Positions 1 to 5,700 of a DNA stretch of 5,990 nt are shown piece after piece. Below the pieces are notes generated by a model that was not told the DNA's origin, did no database searches, and worked only from the letters and a program-made list of their open reading frames with translations. The DNA comes from Oscillospiraceae bacterium (GTDB taxonomy: Bacteria > Bacillota > Clostridia > Oscillospirales > Acutalibacteraceae), in contig JAIRUF010000098.1 of NCBI GenBank assembly GCA_031254555.1, positions 1-5,990 of the forward strand. The letters run 5' to 3'. The position numbers were made by a program, and so were the translations under genes. Numbering within the stretch: position 1 is the stretch's first letter; the number at the start of each line of letters is the position of its first letter.

Positions 1-1349
1 AGAGATATGGAAGGTCTGATTATGGTAAAAACAAAAAAGTTTTAGTGGAGTTCGTGTCGGCCAACCCAACAGGCCCCATGCATATGGGCAACGCGCGCGG
101 CGGCGCTTTGGGGGACTGCCTTGCGTCTGTCTTGGATTATGCCGGATTTTGCGTTTCCCGTGAGTTTTATATAAACGACGCCGGCAATCAAATAGATAAA
201 TTTGCGCTCTCGCTGGACATAAGATACTCTCAGATTTTCCTGGGTGAGGACGCTGTCGAACTTCCGCAGGACAGCTATCACGGCGACGATATAGTGCAAA
301 GGGCAAGGGAATTTGCCGATGTAAACGGCGACGCTTATATGGGTAAAAGCGAAGGCGAAAGGAGACAAGCCCTTGTAGATTTTGCCTTGCCTAAAAATAT
401 TGACAGCATGAAACAGACCCTTTTAAAATACAGGATAGAATACGATAAATGGTTCCATGAGAGCGATTTGCACAACAACGGCGAACTTGCTCAGACCATT
501 GATTTGATGAAACAGCGCGGGTTGACCTATGAAAAAGACGGCGCGCTGTGGTATAAGGCCACCGAGCACGGATGTGAAAAAGACGAGGTTCTTGTCCGCG
601 CAAACGGCAATCCAACTTATTTTGCGGCGGACATTGCATATCACCGCAACAAGCTCCTTGTGCGCTTATTTGATCACACCATTGACATATGGGGGGCAGA
701 TCATCACGGCCATGTCGCAAGGCTCAAGGGCGCCCTTGACGCTATCGGCCTTGACGGGGGACGCCTCAGTGTTGTGTTAATGCAGCTTGTAAGGCTTACC
801 CGCGCAGGCGAGGTTGTGAGAATGTCAAAGCGCACCGGCAAGGCAATTACGTTAGTTGACTTGCTGCAGGAAATTCCGACCGACGCCGCCCGTTTCCTTT
901 TTAATATGCGTGAGGCAGGCTCTCAAATGGAATTTGACCTTGATTTAGCAGTTGAGCAAAGCTCACAAAATCCCGTTTATTACTGTCAGTACGCCCATGC
1001 TCGTATTTGCAGTATAATTAAAAAACTTGCAGGCGAAGGAATAGAACCGCGAACGTGTACCGCGGATGAGCTAAAGCTTTTAACGCAGCCGGAGGAGCGT
1101 GAACTTATCCGCCACCTTGCAGCTCTTACGGGAGAAATTATAACGGCCGCACAAAACTATGACCCGGCAAGGATCACAAGGTATGCCATAGAACTTGCCA
1201 CCTTGTTTCACAAGTTCTATAATGCATGCAGGGTAAATGTTGATCATAAGCCGCTGATGTTTGCGAGACTTTATCTCTGTGTCTGCGTAAGGGACACTAT
1301 AAAAAATGTGTTAAAGCTGCTTAAGATAAATTCTCCTGAGTCTATGTAA
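1..1349 (+). CDS. argS: Arginyl-tRNA synthetase, 5'-truncated by the window edge
   Basis: Cytoplasmic class I aminoacyl-tRNA synthetase that charges tRNA-Arg with arginine using ATP. The reading frame is open from base 3, so the gene enters from the left. The GTG at 45 is an internal valine codon inside the conserved VEFVSANPTGP block, not the start. Visible family marks are the HIGH-equivalent HMGN at 81-92, the DIWGADHHGHV block of the catalytic core near 690-725, the KMSKS-equivalent RMSKR at 819-833 followed by TGKAITL, and a C-terminal DALR-type anticodon-binding domain beginning around NPVYYCQYAHAR near 970. The C-terminus LLKINSPESM matches the usual ArgS end. There are 448 codons here against about 550-560 in the family, so roughly the first 110 residues (the N-terminal additional domain that contacts the tRNA) lie outside. 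No frameshift or missing catalytic motif is seen. A hairpin terminator follows within 10 bp, so argS is the last gene of its transcript. Confidence 0.97.
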   Translation, partial: RYGRSDYGKNKKVLVEFVSANPTGPMHMGNARGGALGDCLASVLDYAGFCVSREFYINDAGNQIDKFALSLDIRYSQIFLGEDAVELPQDSYHGDDIVQRAREFADVNGDAYMGKSEGERRQALVDFALPKNIDSMKQTLLKYRIEYDKWFHESDLHNNGELAQTIDLMKQRGLTYEKDGALWYKATEHGCEKDEVLVRANGNPTYFAADIAYHRNKLLVRLFDHTIDIWGADHHGHVARLKGALDAIGLDGGRLSVVLMQLVRLTRAGEVVRMSKRTGKAITLVDLLQEIPTDAARFLFNMREAGSQMEFDLDLAVEQSSQNPVYYCQYAHARICSIIKKLAGEGIEPRTCTADELKLLTQPEERELIRHLAALTGEIITAAQNYDPARITRYAIELATLFHKFYNACRVNVDHKPLMFARLYLCVCVRDTIKNVLKLLKINSPESM

Positions 1350-1355
1350 AAGAAC

Positions 1356-1396
1356 AGACCTCTTTAGGCCGCGCGGGCTTAAAGAGGTCTTGCTTT
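1356..1396 (+). terminator. Rho-independent terminator after argS
   Basis: Eleven perfect base pairs, AGACCTCTTTA (1356-1366) with TAAAGAGGTCT (1380-1390), are extended by GGCC/GGCT (one G-U pair) to a 15-bp stem with a GCGCG loop. The + strand T-tract is poor (TGCTTT), so termination rests mainly on the very stable stem. It starts 7 bp after the argS stop. The stem would also form in minus-strand transcripts and could act as a backup stop for the small RNA unit next to it. Confidence 0.8.
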
Positions 1397-1433
1397 AAAA
1401 AAGGAAAAACCCCGAACAAATAATTGTTCAAGG
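1397..1433 (-). terminator. Rho-independent terminator on the minus strand
   Basis: Read on the minus strand, CCTTGAACAA (1433-1424) pairs with TTGTTCGGGG (1419-1410) over 10 pairs, two of them G-U, around a TTAT loop. It is followed directly by TTTTTCCTTTTTT (1409-1397). This is a textbook intrinsic terminator shape. On the + strand the hairpin is followed by no T-run, so the signal is oriented. It is the end signal of the predicted small RNA. Confidence 0.75.
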
Positions 1434-1515
1434 CTCTCCCTTATAAAACAAAGGGGCAAAGAAGATATCAAAATTAAAATTTTAGTAGGATTTTGGAAAA
1501 TAAAACTAAAATATT
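1397..1515 (-). ncRNA. Predicted small RNA of about 115-120 nt (orphan minus-strand transcription unit)
   Basis: Not recognised as a known RNA family. The prediction rests on a perfect sigma-A-type promoter on the minus strand (1522-1550) and an intrinsic terminator on the same strand (1397-1433), with no credible protein-coding frame between them. The expected start is an A near 1515-1514, about 7 nt past the -10 box. Visible structure in the RNA: a 5' stem ATTTTAG/CTAAAAT (1512-1506 with 1485-1479), a C-rich segment CTTTGCCCC, a small hairpin CCCTT/AAGGG (1455-1438), then the terminator stem and a U-rich tail. The C-rich segment flanked by A/U-rich sequence could pair with G-rich ribosome binding sites in trans, but that is inference. 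The unit converges on the 3' end of argS without overlapping its coding region. The element may equally be an untranslated, inefficiently used transcript. Expression data would settle it. Confidence 0.55.
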
Positions 1516-1521
1516 ATCCAT

Positions 1522-1550
1522 ATTATAACAACTATTCATTACACTGTCAA
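1522..1550 (-). promoter_or_regulatory. Perfect consensus sigma-A promoter, minus strand
   Basis: On the minus strand the -35 TTGACA (1550-1545) and the -10 TATAAT (1527-1522) both match consensus at all six positions, with the optimal 17-bp spacer (1544-1528). It points away from mltG and towards the end of argS. No protein-coding gene lies downstream on that strand before the terminator at 1433-1397. AT-rich DNA gives many chance -10 boxes, but two perfect hexamers at the ideal spacing are rare by chance. Confidence 0.75.
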
Positions 1551-1675
1551 TGTTTTGGCTTGTATATGCAAAATTTTTTTGTTTTATACGTGTCAATAAT
1601 GCAATATGCCGAACAATTATAATTTAAAAAAGATCATTAAATGTGCAAGTTTTTTCTTATATGACAATATTTGCT

Positions 1676-1696
1676 GGCTTAATTTAGAAATAAGCC
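1676..1696. repeat. 21-bp near-palindrome upstream of the mltG promoter (possible operator)
   Basis: GGCTTA (1676-1681) and TAAGCC (1691-1696) are perfect inverted arms. The sequence between continues the symmetry around base 1686 with one mismatch and one G-T pair. The right arm ends 5 bp before the -35 box of the mltG promoter, a typical place for a repressor or activator site. No T-run follows on either strand, so it is not an intrinsic terminator. The 125 bases between the minus-strand promoter and this element (1551-1675) are AT-rich and hold nothing else I can support. Confidence 0.35.
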
Positions 1697-1701
1697 TTGC
1701 A

Positions 1702-1730
1702 TTGAAAAAAAAATAATGTAAAATTATACA
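1702..1730 (+). promoter_or_regulatory. Promoter of the mltG-exoA-degV operon
   Basis: TTGAAA (1702-1707), a 17-bp spacer containing an A-tract, and TATACA (1725-1730) give a good sigma-A promoter. The predicted start, around 1737, falls on or within 2 nt of the ATG (1737) and GTG (1739) codons, and no Shine-Dalgarno sequence precedes them. If this promoter is the one used, the transcript would be leaderless or nearly so, which bears on the unusual start of mltG. Confidence 0.5.
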
Positions 1731-1738
1731 TACTGGAT

Positions 1739-2550
1739 GTGATTATTTTAAAAAATTTATTGTATTTATATTTATATTAACTCTTTGTTTTTCTCTGTCG
1801 GGCTGCAAAAAGAACTCTGGTCAAACTCCTCCCGTGACTGAAAAACAAACCGTTAGGATAACTTTTCCCGAGGGATTTACCGTCTTCCAAACAGCAAATT
1901 TGCTTGAGGAAAAAGGCATTTGTTCCGCCGAAGATTTTATGGAGGCCGCAAACTCTTTGCCAAAGAATTTTGAGTTGACTTCTAACCTTAAAAACGCCAA
2001 AAACAGAATTTTTAAGTTAGAGGGATACCTCTTCCCTGACACCTATGATTTTTATAAAGGAGAAGGCGCGCAAAACGCCTTGTGGCGTTTTCTTAAAAAC
2101 ACGCAGATAAAATTGTCTAAAAAAGATATGGCAAGGGCAAAGGAACTTGGATACTCCATGGATGAAGTAATCACCCTTGCCTCTGTTATACAGGCTGAGG
2201 CCGGAACGCCTGATGAGATGAAAAAAGTCTCGTCTGTTTTCCACAACAGGCTCAATTCCTCTTACGGCCGTTTAGAGAGTGACGCAACCGTACTTTACAT
2301 AAAAGAAAAGCTTGCCGCCGTTATACCGGAAAAAGACAGGGGCGCCCACTACGAACACTACAGTACATACGGAGAAAACGGACTGCCTGTAGGCGCTATA
2401 TGCAACCCTGGGCGCAGCGCCATAGACGCAGCACTGTATCCGGATCACACAAATTATATGTTTTTTGTAACCGGTAAGGAAGACGGCAAGTACTACTATG
2501 CAAATACTTTTGAGCAGCATAAAAAAAATGTAAAGCTGGCCGGATGGTAA
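1739..2550 (+). CDS. mltG: Endolytic murein transglycosylase, MltG/YceG family, lipoprotein form with unresolved start
   Basis: MltG cleaves nascent peptidoglycan glycan strands at the outer face of the membrane and is thought to set strand length. Numbering from the GTG at 1834, the protein shows a LysM-like N-terminal segment (VRITFPEGFTVFQTANLLEEKG, about 7-28, here slightly abridged in meaning only), EGYLFPDTY (63-71), LASVIQAEAG (115-124; E122 is the expected catalytic glutamate), FHNRL, LESDATVLY and YSTYGENGLPVGAICNPG (176-193), all YceG signatures. The GTG at 1834 is a poor start: no ribosome binding site precedes it, and the same frame upstream (from about 1747) encodes KKFIVF, a hydrophobic run and a lipobox LSGC with its cysteine at 1804-1806. 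That frame has no ATG, GTG or TTG back to the stop at 1714. A GTG at 1739, one frame off, would supply MIILK before a TTTTAAAAAA run. The span given assumes that joining. The catalytic domain is intact. Confidence 0.85.
1747..1755 (+). other. T3A6 run with TTTAAAA heptamer joining two frames at the mltG start
   Basis: Reading from GTG 1739 the codons are ATT ATT TTA AAA AAT, leading to a stop at 1778. Bases 1747-1753 form the heptamer T TTA AAA in exactly the phase needed for a -1 slip. After such a slip the ribosome reads TTT AAA then AAA TTT and enters the lipoprotein signal peptide frame of mltG. One extra A in the A6 run would have the same effect. This could be a true frameshift site, a phase-variable tract, transcript slippage, or a single-base deletion in the strain or the assembly. 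Confidence 0.4.
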
Positions 2551-2574
2551 GTATACAATAAAAAGGAGAGCGTG

Positions 2575-3333
2575 ATGAAAAAATTTGTCTCTTGGAATGT
2601 CAATGGAATACGGGCTTGTATAAACAAAGGCTTTATTGAATCATTTGACGAGCTTGACGCCGATATTTTTTGTATACAGGAAAGCAAACTTCAAAAGGGT
2701 CAGCTTGACCTTAAACTTGACGGATATCATCAATACTGGCACTATGCTTTAAAAAAAGGTTATGCGGGTACAGCTATTTTCTCCAAAGAGAAGCCGCTAA
2801 ATGTTACATACGGCATAGGCAGCGAACAGCATGACAGCGAGGGCCGGGCTATCACTGCGGAGTTTGATAATTTTTTTATGGTCACTGTGTATACCCCCAA
2901 TGCCCAGGAGGATCTAAGGCGGCTTGAGTTTCGAATGGATTGGGAGGACAAGCTGCGTGAATATCTCTTGGAGCTAGATGAAAAAAAGCCGGTTATATTG
3001 TGCGGGGATCTCAATGTTGCGCATAAGGAGATCGACCTTAAAAACCCCAAGCCCAACGCCGGCAAACCCGGTTTTTCAGACGAGGAAAGGTTTAAGTTCT
3101 CTGTTTTTTTAGAGTCCGGGTTTACTGATACGTTCCGGTATTTTTATGAGGATCTTGCAGGAGCTTACTCCTGGTGGTCATACAGGTTCAACGCCAGAGC
3201 AAACAACGCCGGTTGGCGCATTGATTATTTTTGCGTCTCTAAAAGCCTTGAGAAAAAACTAATAGACGCCAAAATACACGGCAATATTTTTGGATCGGAT
3301 CACTGTCCCGTGGAAGTAACTGTGGATATATAA
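2575..3333 (+). CDS. exoA: Exodeoxyribonuclease III / AP endonuclease
   Basis: Mg2+-dependent endonuclease/exonuclease/phosphatase-family enzyme that cuts the DNA backbone 5' of abasic sites and trims 3' blocking groups in base-excision repair. It acts in the cytoplasm on DNA. All family motifs are present: SWNVNGIRA (6-14), the metal ligand in IQESK (E36), KGYAGTAIFS (61-70), YTPNAQ (Y106), GDLNVAH (D145, N147), GWRIDYF (213-219) and SDHCPV (D242, H243 as catalytic pair). At 252 residues it has the size of Bacillus ExoA rather than the 268-residue E. coli Xth. ATG 2575 is chosen over GTG 2572 because the GGAG at 2565-2568 lies 6 nt from the ATG and only 3 nt from the GTG. It follows mltG by 24 bp with no terminator between, so co-transcription is likely. 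The same protein is called xth in many genomes. Confidence 0.96.
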   Translation: MKKFVSWNVNGIRACINKGFIESFDELDADIFCIQESKLQKGQLDLKLDGYHQYWHYALKKGYAGTAIFSKEKPLNVTYGIGSEQHDSEGRAITAEFDNFFMVTVYTPNAQEDLRRLEFRMDWEDKLREYLLELDEKKPVILCGDLNVAHKEIDLKNPKPNAGKPGFSDEERFKFSVFLESGFTDTFRYFYEDLAGAYSWWSYRFNARANNAGWRIDYFCVSKSLEKKLIDAKIHGNIFGSDHCPVEVTVDI

Positions 3334-3362
3334 ATAAATTTAAATAAAAAGGAGAGAAAACC

Positions 3363-4223
3363 ATGGAAAACCCTGTAGTTATTACAGTTGACAGCGCGGC
3401 GGATATGCCGCCTGAATTAATTGAAAAATACAATGTATCCGGCATATCGCCGCTGCATGTGTTATTGGACGGGAAAGATTACCGCGACGGTGAGGATATT
3501 GAGATTTGGGATATATTCAAAACCTATAGTGAAAAAAAAATATTGCCCACAACATCCGCTGTGTCCATAGATGAATACAAGAAATTTTTTAAAAAATTTA
3601 CGGATGACGGCGCAAGTGTAATACATATATCTCTAAGTTCAGGCATATCATGCACATATCAAAACGCGTGCATAGCCGCCGCTGATTTAAACGAGACCGG
3701 AGCTCAAGTGTATGCGGTTGACTCCCTTAGCTTGACCCTTGGGATACTTCATCTTGTCATCAAAGCGGCAGAGATGCGAGATGAGGGCAAAAGCGCGCGG
3801 GAGATAGCCCAGGAGCTTGAGGTTATGGTGCCAAAGATTGACTCTTCATTTGTGCTAAACACGCTTGAATTTTTAAAGGCCGGCGGAAGGTGTTCTGCGC
3901 TTACCGCATTCGGGGCCAATGTGCTTGGCATAAAGCCCAGCATTGAAATGCGCGGCGGCAAAATGGAAATCGGTAAAAAATACAGGGGCAAGCTTGAGGC
4001 TGTACACATTCAGTATATTGACGATAGATTAGCTTCCGGGGATTTTGACGCGCAAAGAGTTATCGTTGCCCACACAGGACTTAGCGATGAGAGACTTGAG
4101 CTGATCGTGAGGCATCTTAAAAAGACGGCTAAGTTTAAAGAAATTATCGTAAATATCTGCGGGTGTGTTATTTCAGCGCACGGCGCAAAAGACGCAATGG
4201 CTATATTGCTTTTGAGAAAATAA
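3363..4223 (+). CDS. DegV family fatty-acid-binding protein
   Basis: DegV proteins bind a fatty acid between two domains. In Gram-positive bacteria, FakB members present it to the kinase FakA for phosphorylation and entry into phospholipid synthesis. Visible landmarks in the 286 residues: VITVDSAADMP (6-16), PTTSAVS (62-68, usually PTTSQPS), LSSGISCTYQNA (91-102, the loop expected to contact the fatty-acid carboxylate), AVDSLSLTLGI (118-128), NTLEFLKAGGRCS (166-178) and LGIKPSIEM (188-196). The C-terminal block SAHGAKDAMAILL (271-283) aligns with the family's HxGPGxLGxxF region but lacks the Gly-Pro-Gly, so ligand choice may differ. ATG 3363 has a strong AAAAAGGAGAG site with 6 nt between. 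It follows exoA by 29 bp and is followed by a terminator, making it the last gene of the operon. No fakA is visible, so assignment as a FakB is not certain. Confidence 0.9.
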   Translation: MENPVVITVDSAADMPPELIEKYNVSGISPLHVLLDGKDYRDGEDIEIWDIFKTYSEKKILPTTSAVSIDEYKKFFKKFTDDGASVIHISLSSGISCTYQNACIAAADLNETGAQVYAVDSLSLTLGILHLVIKAAEMRDEGKSAREIAQELEVMVPKIDSSFVLNTLEFLKAGGRCSALTAFGANVLGIKPSIEMRGGKMEIGKKYRGKLEAVHIQYIDDRLASGDFDAQRVIVAHTGLSDERLELIVRHLKKTAKFKEIIVNICGCVISAHGAKDAMAILLLRK

Positions 4224-4247
4224 ACATTATCGTAAATAGCACTATAG

Positions 4248-4279
4248 AAAAAACAGCCTGATATCCGGGTTGTTTTTTT
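4248..4279 (+). terminator. Rho-independent terminator after degV
   Basis: CAGCC (4254-4258) pairs with GGTTG (4268-4272, one G-U pair) around a 9-nt loop. It is flanked by A6 (4248-4253) that can pair with the following T7 (4273-4279). The GC part is short but the T-run is strong. It closes the mltG-exoA-degV operon 24 bp after the degV stop. Confidence 0.65.
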
Positions 4280-4320
4280 GTGATCATAATTATATTTCTT
4301 AAAGTTTTAGATAAATTTAA

Positions 4321-4335
4321 GTGAGAAATTTTCAC
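4321..4335. repeat. Short near-palindrome upstream of the diguanylate cyclase promoter
   Basis: GTGAGAAATTTTCAC has GTGA/TCAC arms and an AT-rich core that keeps most of the symmetry. It ends about 33 bp before the -35 box of the next gene, a position suited to an activator or repressor. It is short and in AT-rich DNA, so chance is possible. Confidence 0.2.
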
Positions 4336-4367
4336 CTGTTAAGAAAGTGACAATTATCATACAAATA

Positions 4368-4397
4368 TTGCAAAACGTTTTAAAATTATGTTAAAAT
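4368..4397 (+). promoter_or_regulatory. Promoter of the diguanylate cyclase gene (extended -10)
   Basis: TTGCAA (4368-4373), an 18-bp spacer, and TAAAAT (4392-4397) preceded by TG at 4389-4390 form a sigma-A promoter with an extended -10 element. The start is expected near 4404, giving a leader of about 40 nt before the TTG start codon. It lies after the degV terminator, so the gene is transcribed on its own. Confidence 0.55.
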
Positions 4398-4431
4398 CAT
4401 ATCGCTATATTGTGTATTGATTTTTTATATT

Positions 4432-4439
4432 GGAGGTGA
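4432..4439 (+). promoter_or_regulatory. Shine-Dalgarno site that fixes the TTG start at 4444
   Basis: GGAGGTGA is a full match to the anti-Shine-Dalgarno core. From the end of GGAGG there are 7 nt to the TTG at 4444, the ideal distance. The in-frame TTG at 4417 lies upstream of this site and has none of its own. Confidence 0.85.
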
Positions 4440-4443
4440 GCCT

Positions 4444-5625
4444 TTGGAATATATCATAAAAATGGTATTCAAGACAGTTGATAAAACGATACTTAGAATT
4501 TTCTTTGGCTCATCTGTCCCTATAAACGTCCGGTTTTTTAATATATGTATAATCTTTTTTACATTATACGGAGCCTTTTTAGGAATATTTCTGTCACTCT
4601 TTGGCATCGCTTATGAATTCCGGGTCTTTTGCATAGCTACGGCGATCATTTTTTTTCTGCTTTTCTTTTGGGCCAATGTAACAAAAAAACACAACTTTTT
4701 TATTACACTGTCTGTTTATCTCTTTAACATGATATTTTTGCCCGCCTCTTATTTGTTTGCCGGCGGAATTACCCTTGGTTTTATCCATCAAATTGCCGTA
4801 GGTTTTTTAGTCACATATATTTTTTTAAACGACAAAACATTTTTTGCCGCATCAATAATACATCCTTTATGGTATATCACCATTTTTTATTTAAGCTATA
4901 AAAATCCTGGCATTATAATAGATTTAATGGCCGATTTACATTTTGATGATACCCACATTACTCATATGATTGAAATATTATCTTTTATCTTTAACATGGG
5001 TTTGATAACCGCAGCTTCTGCACTTTTAATTAAAGCGCTTGTCATTGCTTTTAAAGAGGAAAGGCGCACTTCTGTCAACTTGCTTAAAGAGCTTGAGAAC
5101 TTATCTGTTAAAGACCAGATTACCGGCCTTTATAACCGCAGGTATATGCTGTCGTATTTAGAAGATGCCATAGATGATATGCATCACGAAAATAAGCCGT
5201 TGTCTATTATCATGTTTGACATTGATAAATTTAAAGACAAAAACGATACACACGGGCACATGACAGGCGATGAGATATTAAAAAATGTGGCCTGCGCCAT
5301 TGTTGAAAATTGCCGCAGAAGCGATATCGCTGCAAGGTATGGAGGAGATGAATTTGTCGTTATCATGCCCGGGGTAAGCGGCACTGCCGCTTACATCAGC
5401 GCAAACCGGATAAGAGAATATATTGAGACAAAAAATATAGTGCCGGATATAGATATACGCATAACTATAAGCGGCGGAGTGGTAAGTTATGAAGATGATT
5501 TAAACGTTGCTGTGCTCCTTGAAATGGCTGATGACAACTTATATAAGGCCAAAAACAGGGGACAAAACATGATTGTTTGGGAGCAGGTCTATCCCATATC
5601 CAAATATACCGGCATTCACCAATGA
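4444..5625 (+). CDS. Membrane diguanylate cyclase: six-helix N-terminal sensor region plus GGDEF domain
   Basis: Makes the second messenger c-di-GMP from two GTP. From TTG 4444 the protein has 393 residues. Six hydrophobic helices are predicted at about 33-55, 59-78, 84-108, 111-128, 131-152 and 177-203. Lys-rich loops (KKHN at 81-84) fit a cytoplasmic N-terminus, so the last helix leads into the cytoplasm. A charged linker (204-222, KEERRTSVNLLKELENLS) joins to the GGDEF domain: DQITGLYNRRYM (224-235), FDIDKFKDKND (258-268) with metal-binding Asp, RYGGDEF active site (GGDEF 300-304), and a conserved C-terminal ADDNLYKAKNRGQN (362-375). RRSD (291-294) lies exactly 5 residues before GGDEF, the inhibitory I-site position, so product feedback is expected. 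The active site is intact, so it should be an active cyclase. I do not recognise the membrane region as a named sensor domain. Its outer loop between helices 5 and 6 is rich in His and Asp. No EAL domain is visible. The gene has its own promoter and terminator. Confidence 0.92.
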   Translation: MEYIIKMVFKTVDKTILRIFFGSSVPINVRFFNICIIFFTLYGAFLGIFLSLFGIAYEFRVFCIATAIIFFLLFFWANVTKKHNFFITLSVYLFNMIFLPASYLFAGGITLGFIHQIAVGFLVTYIFLNDKTFFAASIIHPLWYITIFYLSYKNPGIIIDLMADLHFDDTHITHMIEILSFIFNMGLITAASALLIKALVIAFKEERRTSVNLLKELENLSVKDQITGLYNRRYMLSYLEDAIDDMHHENKPLSIIMFDIDKFKDKNDTHGHMTGDEILKNVACAIVENCRRSDIAARYGGDEFVVIMPGVSGTAAYISANRIREYIETKNIVPDIDIRITISGGVVSYEDDLNVAVLLEMADDNLYKAKNRGQNMIVWEQVYPISKYTGIHQ

Positions 5626-5669
5626 TTTCTTGATGTGTGCTCAAAACGCTTAACGCTATCAATATAAGA

Positions 5670-5700
5670 AGAGGGACTTTGCATAAGTCTCTCTTTTTCT
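5670..5700 (+). terminator. Rho-independent terminator after the diguanylate cyclase gene
   Basis: AGAGGGACTT (5670-5679) pairs with AAGTCTCTCT (5685-5694) over 10 pairs including one G-U, with a 5-nt loop, followed by TTTTTCTT. It lies 44 bp after the stop codon. The -35 box of the next promoter begins at its last base, so the two signals are packed end to end. Confidence 0.85.

Noticed and set aside
45..47. GTG as the start of argS
   Set aside because: The frame is open to the window edge and the upstream codons read GKNKKVL, continuing into the conserved VEFVSANPTGP block.
391..720. Minus-strand and off-frame open frames inside argS, exoA, degV and the cyclase gene
   Set aside because: They lie wholly within well-supported genes, lack ribosome binding sites, and their translations resemble no protein family.
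1474..1521. 15-codon minus-strand peptide MDNILVLFSKILLKF in the predicted small RNA
   Set aside because: Its ATG directly follows the -10 box and would lie before the expected transcription start. It also has no ribosome binding site.
1591..1596. Second minus-strand TTGACA, about 45 bp upstream of the small RNA promoter
   Set aside because: No -10-like hexamer occurs at 16-18 bp; the nearest TATACA is 24 bp away.
1618..1623. TATAAT on the + strand in the argS-mltG gap
   Set aside because: No recognisable -35 box occurs 15-19 bp upstream; this is expected by chance in AT-rich DNA.
1834..1836. GTG as the true start of mltG
   Set aside because: No ribosome binding site precedes it, and it would cut off an obvious lipoprotein signal peptide encoded in the same frame just upstream.
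4417..4419. TTG start for the diguanylate cyclase
   Set aside because: It lies upstream of the strong GGAGGTGA site; the TTG at 4444 sits 7 nt after GGAGG and is the better start.
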